A stretch of 64,000 nt of DNA, taken from Cytobacillus suaedae (GTDB taxonomy: Bacteria > Bacillota > Bacilli > Bacillales > Bacillaceae_L). The notes below the pieces were generated by a model. That model saw only the letters and a program-made list of their open reading frames with translations. It did not search any database and was not told the origin of the DNA. The position numbers and the translations under genes were made by a program. The stretch is from the NCBI GenBank assembly GCA_014960805.1, contig CP063163.1, positions 4,365,001 through 4,429,000 of the forward strand. Reading direction: 5' to 3'. Shown here piece after piece: positions 36,569-44,930 of this stretch; positions within the stretch are counted from its first letter, which is position 1; each line of letters opens with the position of its first letter.

Positions 36569-37291
36569 ATGAAAGGTTATATTCATTCAATCGAGTCTTG
36601 TGGAACCGTTGATGGGCCAGGATTAAGATATATTGTTTTTACACAAGGTTGTTTATTAAGATGCCAGTTTTGCCATAACCCTGATACATGGGGGATTGGA
36701 AAAGGTAAAGAAATAAGTGTTGAAGAGATTATAGATGATTTAAAATCCTATCTACCATTTATCCAAGCATCCAATGGTGGGATTACAGTTAGTGGTGGAG
36801 AGCCTTTACTCCAGTTAGACTTTTTATATGAACTATTTACTGAATGTAAGAAGCTTGGCATTCATACAACCATAGATAGCTCAGGTGGATGTTATAGTCA
36901 TGATGAAGAGTTTCAACAAAAACTTCAAAAGGTGTTAAAGGTAACAGACCTAATTCTATTGGACATAAAACATATTAATAGTCAAAAACATCTAAAGCTA
37001 ACCGGTAAACCGAACGAGCATATACTAGAATTCGCCCAGTTCCTCTCTACCATGCACAAACCAGTCTGGATTCGTCATGTACTCGTTCCTGGTATTACAG
37101 ATGATCCTGAAGATCTGAAAGAATTAAAGGGCTTTATCAATCAGTTAACAAATGTAGAAAAAATTGAAATACTCCCTTATCACAAACTAGGAGTATACAA
37201 ATGGCAAGCACTAGGACTACGCTATCCACTTGAAGGAGTAGAACCGCCAACTCCAGAAACAATAAAAATGGCATCGGAGATTCTCTTATAA
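36569..37291 (+). CDS. pflA: Pyruvate formate-lyase activating enzyme
   Basis: Radical SAM enzyme that puts the glycyl radical on PflB. 240 residues. The 4Fe-4S/SAM motif CxxxCxxC is C28, C32, C35 in [15 protein letters not shown], followed by [13 protein letters not shown] (SAM-binding GGE) and [14 protein letters not shown] 36569 with a GGGGG run upstream. Downstream of pflB; followed by a strong hairpin element and then convergent hup. Confidence 0.97.
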   Translation: MKGYIHSIESCGTVDGPGLRYIVFTQGCLLRCQFCHNPDTWGIGKGKEISVEEIIDDLKSYLPFIQASNGGITVSGGEPLLQLDFLYELFTECKKLGIHTTIDSSGGCYSHDEEFQQKLQKVLKVTDLILLDIKHINSQKHLKLTGKPNEHILEFAQFLSTMHKPVWIRHVLVPGITDDPEDLKELKGFINQLTNVEKIEILPYHKLGVYKWQALGLRYPLEGVEPPTPETIKMASEILL

Positions 37292-37305
37292 CAATTGTGA
37301 CAATT

Positions 37306-37357
37306 GGGGCCTGACCCCCGGTGCGTTAAAGCGTTAGCGCACCGGGGGTCAGGCCCC
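37306..37357. repeat. Perfect 20-bp-arm hairpin rich in G and C
   Basis: GGGGCCTGACCCCCGGTGCG (37306-37325) is an exact reverse complement of 37338-37357, with a 12-base loop. GC content is far above the surroundings. It sits just after pflA and before the hup terminator, with no T tract. It looks like a dispersed mobile hairpin (REP-like) rather than an operon terminator. Confidence 0.8.
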
Positions 37358-37372
37358 AAAATAGGCAAAAAA

Positions 37373-37398
37373 TAAAACCCCCAATATGGGGGTTTTTG
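37373..37398. terminator. hup terminator
   Basis: AAAACCCCC pairs with GGGGGTTTT across AATAT; usable in both directions. Confidence 0.88.
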
Positions 37399-37426
37399 AT
37401 TTATTGTGCTTGCTTTGTGTTTGGTA

Positions 37427-37699
37427 TTAGTTTACTGCGTCTTTAAGAGCTTTACCTGGTTTGAACGCAGGTACTTTGCTTGCAGCGATTTCGATTTCTT
37501 CACCAGTTTGTGGGTTGCGGCCTTTACGAGCTGCACGCTCACGAACTTCAAAGTTTCCAAAACCGATTAGTTGTACTTTATCTCCGCCTTTAAGCGCATC
37601 TTGGATTGCATCGAAAACTGCGTCTACAGCTTTAGTAGCATCCTTTTTTGAAAGTTCACTAGCTTCAGCAACTGCATTTACTAATTCTGTTTTGTTCAT
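37427..37699 (-). CDS. hup: HU-type DNA-binding protein
   Basis: 90 residues, histone-like nucleoid protein. Family pattern: [51 protein letters not shown] (the beta-arm with its RNPQTG tip) and [15 protein letters not shown] 37699 with GGAGAACG upstream. Bacillus genomes often carry more than one HU gene; this one is not at the usual hbs locus next to spoIVA as far as the window shows, so it may be a paralogue. Confidence 0.95.
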   Translation of the reverse strand: MNKTELVNAVAEASELSKKDATKAVDAVFDAIQDALKGGDKVQLIGFGNFEVRERAARKGRNPQTGEEIEIAASKVPAFKPGKALKDAVN

Positions 37700-37967
37700 C
37701 TTATCGTTCTCCTCTCAATTTTAACACATATTCTTTTTACCATGATTTTCACATAATAGCAATAGTTACTTAATTTCAACCCTACTAATCTGGTTGCTTT
37801 ATAGTTCACATAAATAGATTAACCAAAAATAACCGATTTTAAAACACCAAATGTGAAAAATATGCAATTTTTTTAAGGTTTTTATATATTTTTTTACAAA
37901 TTAGGGCACTCTATGAGCAAAATGATAGGATTACCATACTAGAATCTAGAAGATGGAGTGATTATTT

Positions 37968-38240
37968 ATGGCCAAAAGAAGAAACCGTTTACTTGTTCCT
38001 GAGGCAAGAGAGGAAGTAGATAGACTTAAAGCGCGTGTTATGAAGGACAAGGGCTATTCAGCAAGTGAGCCTAATCAAGTTAAATTTGAGGTGGCTAACG
38101 AGCTAGGTGTACCTTTGAACGATAAATACAATGGGACACTAACCTCTAAGCAGGCTGGTAAGGTTGGTGGAGAAATCGGTGGAAGCATGGTAAAGGAAAT
38201 GATAAAAATGGCCCAGCAACGCCTTTCAGATAAAAAGTGA
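37968..38240 (+). CDS. Alpha/beta-type small acid-soluble spore protein
   Basis: Binds and protects spore DNA. 90 residues, somewhat longer than the usual 60-75. Family signatures: KFEVANELGVPLNDKYNGT, near the GPR protease cleavage site (E/GV), and GKVGGEIGGSMVKEMIKMAQQ. An extra basic N-terminal extension (MAKRRNRLLVPEAREEVDRLK) is present. ATG 37968 follows TGGAGTG. A CATACTA near 37935 could be a sigma-G -10 box, but the -35 is weak. A specific Ssp letter is not assigned. Confidence 0.88.
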   Translation: MAKRRNRLLVPEAREEVDRLKARVMKDKGYSASEPNQVKFEVANELGVPLNDKYNGTLTSKQAGKVGGEIGGSMVKEMIKMAQQRLSDKK

Positions 38241-38368
38241 TACAGGTAGAGTCCTTGTGATACTTGACATAGATACCTACTTTTGCCCTTCTCTGTTTTC
38301 AAATTTATAAGTGACGACACATAAAATGATTGTTAACTTCAAACACTCTATTAAGAAGGAGGGCGAAT

Positions 38369-39862
38369 ATGAGAAAGGTTACATCTGTATTTTGGATCTC
38401 ATTAGTTATCTCGGTTCTATTTGTGTTATGGGGGGTTATTTTTCCTGATCACCTGACAGAAGTCATGAATCGAGCTCAGAAATTTTTCATGGTTAGCTTC
38501 GGCTGGTTTTATCAACTTACAGCCACATTCTTTTTGATTTTTGCTCTATTTTTAATCTTTAGTCCATATGGAAAAATCAAGCTCGGGAAGGATGAAGATA
38601 AGCCAGAGTTCAATTACCCAACATGGTTTGCCATGCTATTCAGTGCAGGTATGGGGATTGGGTTATTATTCTTCGGCGTATCTGAACCAATTTCTCATTT
38701 TACATCTCCACCATCTGCAGTACCCGGTACAGGAGAAGCAGCCCGGGAAGCGTTGCGTTTTACCTATCTGCATTGGGGCTTTCACGCCTGGGCAATTTAT
38801 GCAACGATTGCATTAGCTCTCGCTTATTACAAATTTAGAAAAGATTTGCCTGGATTAATGAGTGCTACCCTTTATCCTCTTATTGGAGATCGTGTTAAAG
38901 GCCCTATTGGTGTAGCCATAGATGTTGTTGCTGTGTTTGCAACTATTTTCGGAGTTGCTGCTTCTTTAGGTCTTGGTTCTCAACAAATTAATGGTGGACT
39001 AAGCTATTTGACAGGAATCCCAAACACCTTCAGCATACAACTTATTATTATTACAGTCATTACTATTTTATTTATGGCTTCGGCTGGAACGGGCATTAAG
39101 AGGGGTATCAAGTATTTAAGTAATGCAAATTTGATTTTAGCTGTAGTCCTATTTTTCTTTATGCTTTTTATTGGACCAACCGTGTTTTTATTAGATTTAT
39201 TCACGACTACATTCGGTGGATATCTTCAGAACTTACCGAGCATGGGGTTAAGACTAGCTCCTTTTAATGAAGAGAGAGCAAGTTGGATACAAGGCTGGAC
39301 AATTTTTTACTGGGCATGGTGGATCGCCTGGGCACCGTTTGTAGGTACTTTTATTGCCCGTGTTTCTAAAGGAAGAACAGTACGAGAGTTTGTTATAGCG
39401 GTACTCGTGATTCCTACGATTGTTTGTACCATTTGGTTTGCAGTATTTGGTGGAACAGCTATCTATTTTGACTTTAATTTTGACACAAATATTGCTGCTC
39501 AAAGCTTAGAAACAGCACTCTTCTATGTTTATGAGCAATTACCACTTACTCTTGTTTTAACGATTATTACATTATTGTTAATTACAACTTTCTTTATCAC
39601 ATCTGCTGACTCAGCAACCTTCGTCTTAGGGATGATGACAACAAATGGAGATATAGAACCCGCTAATTTAGTAAAATATATATGGGGGATTATTCTTGCC
39701 CTATCAGCAGTTGTGCTAATGATTTCCGGTGGTCTTGCTGCGATGCAAACAGCTATTATAGTGAGTGCATTTCCGCTAGCCATTGTTGTTATATTAACCT
39801 CAATTGCTCTACTTAAAAGCTTTAAGAAAGAGCCTAAAAAGACAAAGACTGCTACAAAGTAA
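38369..39862 (+). CDS. BCCT family betaine/carnitine/choline transporter
   Basis: Sodium- or proton-coupled uptake of a quaternary ammonium osmolyte. 497 residues from ATG 38369 with AAGGAGGG. Twelve hydrophobic helices. BCCT signature segments: WFAMLFSAGMGIGLLFFGVSEP, HWGFHAWAIYA and the tryptophan-rich WTIFYWAWWIAWAPFVGTFIARVS, then FFITSADSATFVLGMM. The WAWWIAWAPFVG box aligns with the betaine-binding region of OpuD/BetP. A 13-codon N-terminal extension in frame lacks a ribosome site. Substrate is probably glycine betaine. Confidence 0.92.
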   Translation: MRKVTSVFWISLVISVLFVLWGVIFPDHLTEVMNRAQKFFMVSFGWFYQLTATFFLIFALFLIFSPYGKIKLGKDEDKPEFNYPTWFAMLFSAGMGIGLLFFGVSEPISHFTSPPSAVPGTGEAAREALRFTYLHWGFHAWAIYATIALALAYYKFRKDLPGLMSATLYPLIGDRVKGPIGVAIDVVAVFATIFGVAASLGLGSQQINGGLSYLTGIPNTFSIQLIIITVITILFMASAGTGIKRGIKYLSNANLILAVVLFFFMLFIGPTVFLLDLFTTTFGGYLQNLPSMGLRLAPFNEERASWIQGWTIFYWAWWIAWAPFVGTFIARVSKGRTVREFVIAVLVIPTIVCTIWFAVFGGTAIYFDFNFDTNIAAQSLETALFYVYEQLPLTLVLTIITLLLITTFFITSADSATFVLGMMTTNGDIEPANLVKYIWGIILALSAVVLMISGGLAAMQTAIIVSAFPLAIVVILTSIALLKSFKKEPKKTKTATK

Positions 39863-39866
39863 ACTG

Positions 39867-39906
39867 AAAAACTTGGATACCTAAGCAGTATCCAAGTTTT
39901 TATTTT
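39867..39906 (+). terminator. Terminator after the BCCT transporter
   Basis: AAACTTGGATAC pairs with GTATCCAAGTTT, followed by TTTATTTTT. Also serves the convergent GNAT gene. Confidence 0.88.
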
Positions 39907-40358
39907 TAAAGTGATAAAAAATAATGAAAGTATTCTTCATCCTTCTTATACCCTAAAGACTCATAGAGTTGTTGTGCACCATGGTTATCAGGAGTAGTTT
40001 CTAAGGAAATCCCTTTTGCTTTTGTATCTATACCAAATTCATGGGCAGCTACCATTAACTCCTTGGCAACACCGTTTCTTCTGGCGGAAGAAGTGACAAA
40101 TAAATCATTTAAAATCCAAACCCTACTCATAGATACAGATGAAAAAGAAGGATAAAGTTGTGTAAATCCATAGGATTCTGTTTTATCTTCATTACATGCA
40201 ATAAAGATGATAGATTCATTGTTTGCTAACCGAGTTTTGATGTACTCTTCCGCACCTTCTTCATCAGAAGCTTGCTCATAAAACACTCGATACTCGTTAA
40301 ATAATGGAGCAATTAAATGTACATCTTCAATAGTTGCTTTTTTTATAACAAATTCCAT
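39906..40358 (-). CDS. GNAT N-acetyltransferase
   Basis: 150 residues, single GNAT domain: start MEFVIKKATIEDVHLIAPLFNEYR, acetyl-CoA loop TSSARRNGVAKELMVAA (R-x-x-G-x-A) and C-terminal GAQQLYESLGYKKDEEYFHYFL. Acceptor unknown. ATG 40358 with AAGAGGTGC upstream. Convergent with the BCCT gene; not clearly in an operon with others. Confidence 0.88.
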   Translation of the reverse strand: MEFVIKKATIEDVHLIAPLFNEYRVFYEQASDEEGAEEYIKTRLANNESIIFIACNEDKTESYGFTQLYPSFSSVSMSRVWILNDLFVTSSARRNGVAKELMVAAHEFGIDTKAKGISLETTPDNHGAQQLYESLGYKKDEEYFHYFLSL

Positions 40359-40480
40359 ATCGCACCTCTTTTTATTTTATTTATAAAACATTCACCAAGA
40401 GCACTAAAATTCCTTCACATAGCAAAATAAAAGTTCGGAAATACTTTAATTATCGATTCAATTTGGGAGGTGTTATTTCT

Positions 40481-40624
40481 ATGAGTGAAAAGGAAAACAG
40501 AGTCGGCCAATCAAACCATGATCAATACAAGGTTGTTAAAGGTCCAAAGGCTAAGGAATCTGGTTATGAAGTTAGTTATGAATACACGACAGGAAATGAA
40601 ACTGGAAACAAGCAGCAAAAATAA
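40481..40624 (+). CDS. Small hydrophilic hypothetical protein, 47 aa
   Basis: ATG 40481 is preceded by GGGAGGTG at good distance. The product MSEKENRVGQSNHDQYKVV ... is charged, with no hydrophobic segment or cysteine, and ends YEYTTGNETGNKQQK. A hairpin begins at its stop codon, which supports a real short gene. I do not recognise it; small spore-associated hydrophilic proteins of Bacillus look similar, but that is only an impression. Confidence 0.62.
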   Translation: MSEKENRVGQSNHDQYKVVKGPKAKESGYEVSYEYTTGNETGNKQQK

Positions 40625-40656
40625 GCGGTGAAAGGTTATGTACCTTTTACCGCTTA
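40623..40656. terminator. Hairpin after the 47-aa gene
   Basis: AAGCGGTGAAAGGT (40623-40636) pairs with ACCTTTTACCGCTT (40642-40655) with one bulge. Also downstream of the convergent GNAT pseudogene. Confidence 0.7.
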
Positions 40657-40666
40657 GTTCTACTTA

Positions 40667-41458
40667 TTATTCCCCTTTATGAATAGCTTTGATTGCTTTT
40701 CCTTCTAGGAATGCATGGCCAAACTGATAATAATCAACTGTTTCGAACCCGTGCCTAGCATAAATCTTTTCAACTTGTTCATTAATTGGGTAAACCCAAA
40801 GATTTTCAAAATCCTTAGTCAGGGTTAGCTTTTGAATATAAAAGATAAGATGATTAATTAACCCTTTACCACGGTACTCTTTAATGGTTGCTACACTTTC
40901 AAGTTGCAAGTGCTTACCGTGGATAAACAGACAGGCTGTTGCAACAGGAATCCCTTTATATCTTAGTAAGAAGTGCTCGTAAGCTGTGGATTTATACTCA
41001 AATTCAAAGGCTTTTTCTCTTACTTCCTTACCTCCAAATTCAGTGATTGCACACTCAACTTTTAACGCATCTTGATAGTTAGATTCATCAACAACTTCAA
41101 TCTTAATTTCTGAAGTCTCTTCTAGCTCATTTAGTTTTCCATTCCATTATTGGATTGCATTTTCAAACGCCTCAAATTGCCAGCCTTTGTTTAGTAGAAA
41201 GTCTCTAAAGGTTTCACATTCTTTACTATTATAAATATAGTATCGTGGTGGAAGGTGTTTACTCCTGAAAAATTCTAGTACTTCGTTGTACACCACTTCG
41301 GGTTGAACAGGACTTTGGTTTATATGAGCATGATTAGCATCATAATGTAATGGGTTTTCTTCGTTATAGAAGATATAACCCCACTCTTTCTCAATCATGT
41401 TCGAGAACGTTCTCTTATAGGCAATGCTTTGCTCATGAACATACTGCATACTATTCAT
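40667..41458 (-). pseudogene. GNAT acetyltransferase interrupted by one in-frame stop
   Basis: Reading from ATG 41458 (GGAGC upstream) gives MNSMQYVHEQSIAYKRTF ... GWQFEAFENAIQ, then TAA at 41149-41147. The same frame continues without any shift for another 159 residues: WNGKLNELEETSEIKIEV ... FLLRYKGIPVATACLF ... SVATIKEYRGKGLINHLI, ending KAIKAIHKGE. The second part contains the GNAT acetyl-CoA loop (YRGKGL) and KIYARHGFETVDYYQF. So the intact gene would encode about 263 residues, and one nonsense change separates the halves. Sequencing error or true readthrough are alternatives. It lies 20 bp downstream of a DinB-family gene, probably the same transcript. Confidence 0.85.
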
Positions 41459-41478
41459 TGTTGCAGCTCCTTTTTTCT

Positions 41479-41964
41479 TCACTTGTTTAAAACTTCTTGC
41501 AACTGCTTCTTGTGGTGAAGATCATGCTCGATAAACTCTTGAATGATGTAAATCAAAGAGTAGGGCTCACCTGTATGAGGACAGTGAGTTTGGCCTCCTA
41601 CCGGTAAGCTTTTTGTTATGACTTCTTCTGGCATATCCTTTAACACTTGAATTAAATGATTTCTTGTTAGAATGACTTCATCTAGTAAATCGTCTTTTGA
41701 AATACCTGACGTTGCATAACTGGAAGCTAACTTATTGAAAGCATCAAATTTCGGAAACCCAAATGGCTCACCATCTTTAACCAATGGAACAACAGTAGCA
41801 ATAAGATAATTATCCCAATTCATAAAGTGGGAAATCACTTCACGAACAGACCATTTCCCTTCAGAAATAGGCTTTACCCACTCCTCATTTGATAATTCCT
41901 TTAAAGTTCCCAACCATTCCGAAAACTCTCCATAACTATTAATGACAGCCTTTGTATCTCTCAT
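41479..41964 (-). CDS. DinB-like (ClbS/DfsB) family protein
   Basis: 161 residues from ATG 41964 with AAGGGG nine bases upstream. Helical-bundle DinB/YfiT superfamily: WSVREVISHFMNWDNYL carries the first metal-site histidine, and FIEHDLHHKKQL the second and third, so the histidine triad is complete. Relatives include thiol-dependent transferases (bacillithiol in Bacillus). Substrate unknown. First gene of a pair with the broken GNAT gene. Confidence 0.85.
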   Translation of the reverse strand: MRDTKAVINSYGEFSEWLGTLKELSNEEWVKPISEGKWSVREVISHFMNWDNYLIATVVPLVKDGEPFGFPKFDAFNKLASSYATSGISKDDLLDEVILTRNHLIQVLKDMPEEVITKSLPVGGQTHCPHTGEPYSLIYIIQEFIEHDLHHKKQLQEVLNK

Positions 41965-42103
41965 TCTAGTATTCCCCTTCACATAAATTTATTAAGTAAT
42001 TTAAACACTCTAAAGCAACAAGGGACTGCTCCCTATTAAAAAGCTAAACATATTGTATTTCACATTAGTTGATTTGAAGTTAGGTTTGCTATGATATAGA
42101 GTC

Positions 42104-42254
42104 GTTATTCGCTAAAATCCTCTCGCTTTCCGCGGGCGGTAGAGGAAGGTTATTTTCACTACGTGAAAAAACCTGCTCCTCGTCGCTCTGCTCCTGCGGG
42201 GTCTCCCGATGACGCACATCTCCCGCAGGAGTCTCGTGGATTATAGCGAATAAC
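42104..42254. repeat. Palindromic element with GTTATTCGCT ends
   Basis: 151 bp bounded by GTTATTCGCTAAAATCC (42104-42120) and its inverted partner GGATTATAGCGAATAAC (42238-42254), 16 of 17 matching. Its interior shares CGCTTTCCGCGGGCGG, CTGCTCCTGCGGGGTCTC and CTCCCGCAGGAGTC with the copy A family, and contains a further hairpin TTTTCACTACGTGAAAA. It is thus a related but distinct subfamily with different ends. Part of the 682-bp gene-free stretch before topB. Confidence 0.85.
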
Positions 42255-42442
42255 TTTAAACTTTGAAACTAGTTATAAAGGGACTACTAATAACGGACCA
42301 TTTAACCAACTATTTCTACTAAACAATCAATAGGATAACCAGGAAAGACAATTCAATTCCCTTATGTCCCTTGGACATCTATTCTTATAGAGATTTAATC
42401 ACATGGTTCCTTTTTTAAAAGAATAGCCTATTTATTATATTT

Positions 42443-42586
42443 AGAGTGGATTGGAGCGGAAGGCACTTGACTCCTGCGGGAAGTAGAGGAAAGGTCGAGA
42501 CCCCACAGACGGAACGTCGAGGAGGCTCGACTTCCTCCCCGCGGAAAGCAAGTGCCTGCAGCGCAAAGGAACGGACTATGTTCAAA
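42443..42586 (-). repeat. Interspersed palindromic element, copy F
   Basis: Copy A family in reverse orientation, 144 bp, nearly identical to copy D (same GACGGAACGTCGAGG middle, with GTCGAGACCCCAC). It lies in the gap between the DinB gene and topB, about 190 bp from the GTTATTCGCT-ended element. The rest of that gap shows no gene. Confidence 0.9.
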
Positions 42587-42646
42587 GTGAAAAACAACAA
42601 CCACATAACATTTGTTTTGATGAAATTAAAATTGCCCCCACTGGAC

Positions 42647-44842
42647 TTATTTGTCTAGTTTTAATTTGGCTAGTGCGTCTGCTAGGGCTGAGTTGGCGAA
42701 GTCGTTTTCTTTTTGTTGTTGTTTCATAAAGTTGTTAACGTCTCGTTTGGACACTTTTGTATTCTTATCTTTCTTTTTACGCTCATTAAAGGTAGAGAGC
42801 TTTTCTCTGTGTCCACATTTACACGCAAAAGTTTGCCCCTCTCCTTCACCACGAAGCTCTAATCGTTTATGGCAATTCGGACATCTAGCATTTGTGACTT
42901 TTGCTATGTTTTTGCGGTGACCACATTCTCTGTCTTGGCAAACGAGCATCTTGCCTTTTTTTCCATTCACTTCAAGCATAAGCTTGCCGCAATCTGGACA
43001 TTTAGTTCCTGTCACGTTATCATGCTTAAACTTCTTGTCACTGTGCTTTATCTCTGAAACAACTTTTTTCGTATATCCCTTCATCTCAGCGATAAAAGCA
43101 TCCTTACGAAGAGCCCCTTTTGAAATAGCTGATAGCTTCTGCTCCCATTCAGCTGTTAAAGTTGGTGATTTTAAATCTTCTGGTACTAAGTCAAGTAGCT
43201 GCTTTCCTTTAGACGTTAACCAAATTTCCTTACCTTTTTTCTCTATTGAAAAGCTATTAAATAATTTCTCAATGATGTCCGCTCTTGTCGCTACCGTTCC
43301 AAGTCCACTCGTCTCAGAGATGGTTTTTAACAACTCTTTATTATTTGTATTCATGTATTTTGCTGGGTTTTCCATCGCTGTGAGTAAAGTAGCCTCATTA
43401 AATCGTTTTGGTGGCTGTGTCTCACCTGTTGTTTGACGAATCGTTTTAATCTCTAACTGGTCGCCTTTTGAGATGCTAGGAAGTAATTGCTCCTTAACAT
43501 CTTCTTGTTCATCATCTTCATCTGTATAGTTTTCATACACTTCTTTCCATCCATTTGATAAGACAACCTTGCCTTTCGCTGTAAACGTTTGGTCTCCCAT
43601 TTTCACTGTAAGGGTTGTTTGTTCATATTCAAACGGTGGGAAAAGCACAGCTAAAAACCTTTTTACAACCAAGTCATAGATTTTTCTTTCTTTATCACTT
43701 AGAGCACTAAGGATCGCATGCTGTTCGGTTGGAATGATGGCATGGTGGTCTGTTACCTTACTATCATCAACAAACGATTTATTTACTTTAATCGGTTGAC
43801 GGAGTAACTTCGCAGCAAACTCCTTATAGGGACTAATACGACATGCTTCAATTCGATCTTTTAAGGTTTCTACGATATCAGAAGAAAGATAACGTGAATC
43901 CGTTCTAGGATAGGTTAAAACCTTATGCTGCTCATATAATTTTTGCATAATCGATAACGTTTCTTTTGCTGAGTATCCAAATATTTTATTCGCATCTCTT
44001 TGAAGCTCAGTTAAATCATAAAGTTGTGGAGCATAGCTTTTCTTGTAGCTTTTATTAACTTCTGCTACTTCAGCCTTCTTCCCTTTTAAGCTCCCTAGAA
44101 TTTCATCCGCTTTGGCTTTATCAAAGAGTCGACTATTCTTTGTTTTCGTATCCTGCCATGTAAGCTTTAATCCCTGATTATTCTCAAGCATAATTCCATA
44201 GTATGTACGAGGTGAAAAATTTCGTATTTCTTCTTCTCTTGTTTCAATGATTGCTAATGTTGGCGTTTGTACTCTTCCTGCAGATAACTGGGCGTTATAT
44301 CTAGTGGTTAATGCTCGGGTAGCGTTCATTCCAACATACCAATCTGCTTCAGACCTTGCTACTGCTGATGCATAAAGGTTTTCGTATTGTTTTCCGTCAC
44401 GTAAGTTTTTAAAGCCATCCTTAATTGCTTTGTCCGTAACAGACGAAATCCAAAGACGCTTAACCGGCTTTTTTACGTTTGCTTTTTCAAGGATCCATCT
44501 AGCAACTAGCTCACCTTCACGTCCTGCATCAGTTGCTATAATAATCTCTTGGGTGTCTTTCCTAGTTAATTGTGATTTTACAGCTTGGTATTGCTTCCCA
44601 GTTTGTTTGATGACAACAAGCTTTAAGTGATCAGGCAGCATAGGTAAATCTTCAATTTTCCAGGACTTATATTTTTCATCATAAGCCTCTGGATCGGCCA
44701 ATGTAACCAAATGTCCGAGAGCCCAAGTTACAATATACTTCTCTCCTTCAAAAAATCCATTTCCTTTTTTGTTACACTCTAAAACCCTCGCAATATCACG
44801 GGCAACCGAGGGTTTTTCAGCTAATACAACTGCTTTACTCAT
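42647..44842 (-). CDS. topB: DNA topoisomerase III
   Basis: Type IA topoisomerase that decatenates and relaxes DNA through a tyrosine-DNA link. 731 residues. The Toprim domain has E9 and DAGREGE (105-111); the active tyrosine is Y311 in LTYPRTDSRYLS; GMNATRALTTRYNAQLSAGRVQTP is the family hallmark. The C-terminus has two cysteine pairs of zinc-ribbon type (CPDCGKLM ... CQDRECGH; CPNCHKRL ... CKCGH) and a lysine-rich tail. ATG 44842 after AAGGATG. Same length class as B. subtilis TopB. Confidence 0.96.
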   Translation of the reverse strand: MSKAVVLAEKPSVARDIARVLECNKKGNGFFEGEKYIVTWALGHLVTLADPEAYDEKYKSWKIEDLPMLPDHLKLVVIKQTGKQYQAVKSQLTRKDTQEIIIATDAGREGELVARWILEKANVKKPVKRLWISSVTDKAIKDGFKNLRDGKQYENLYASAVARSEADWYVGMNATRALTTRYNAQLSAGRVQTPTLAIIETREEEIRNFSPRTYYGIMLENNQGLKLTWQDTKTKNSRLFDKAKADEILGSLKGKKAEVAEVNKSYKKSYAPQLYDLTELQRDANKIFGYSAKETLSIMQKLYEQHKVLTYPRTDSRYLSSDIVETLKDRIEACRISPYKEFAAKLLRQPIKVNKSFVDDSKVTDHHAIIPTEQHAILSALSDKERKIYDLVVKRFLAVLFPPFEYEQTTLTVKMGDQTFTAKGKVVLSNGWKEVYENYTDEDDEQEDVKEQLLPSISKGDQLEIKTIRQTTGETQPPKRFNEATLLTAMENPAKYMNTNNKELLKTISETSGLGTVATRADIIEKLFNSFSIEKKGKEIWLTSKGKQLLDLVPEDLKSPTLTAEWEQKLSAISKGALRKDAFIAEMKGYTKKVVSEIKHSDKKFKHDNVTGTKCPDCGKLMLEVNGKKGKMLVCQDRECGHRKNIAKVTNARCPNCHKRLELRGEGEGQTFACKCGHREKLSTFNERKKKDKNTKVSKRDVNNFMKQQQKENDFANSALADALAKLKLDK

Positions 44843-44930
44843 ACAAACATCCTTTCAAAAATCACACTTCATATTTGAAGTTTCCTCTTAGTAACTATTA
44901 ACATTATACTACTTACTCACTTGGAATAGT

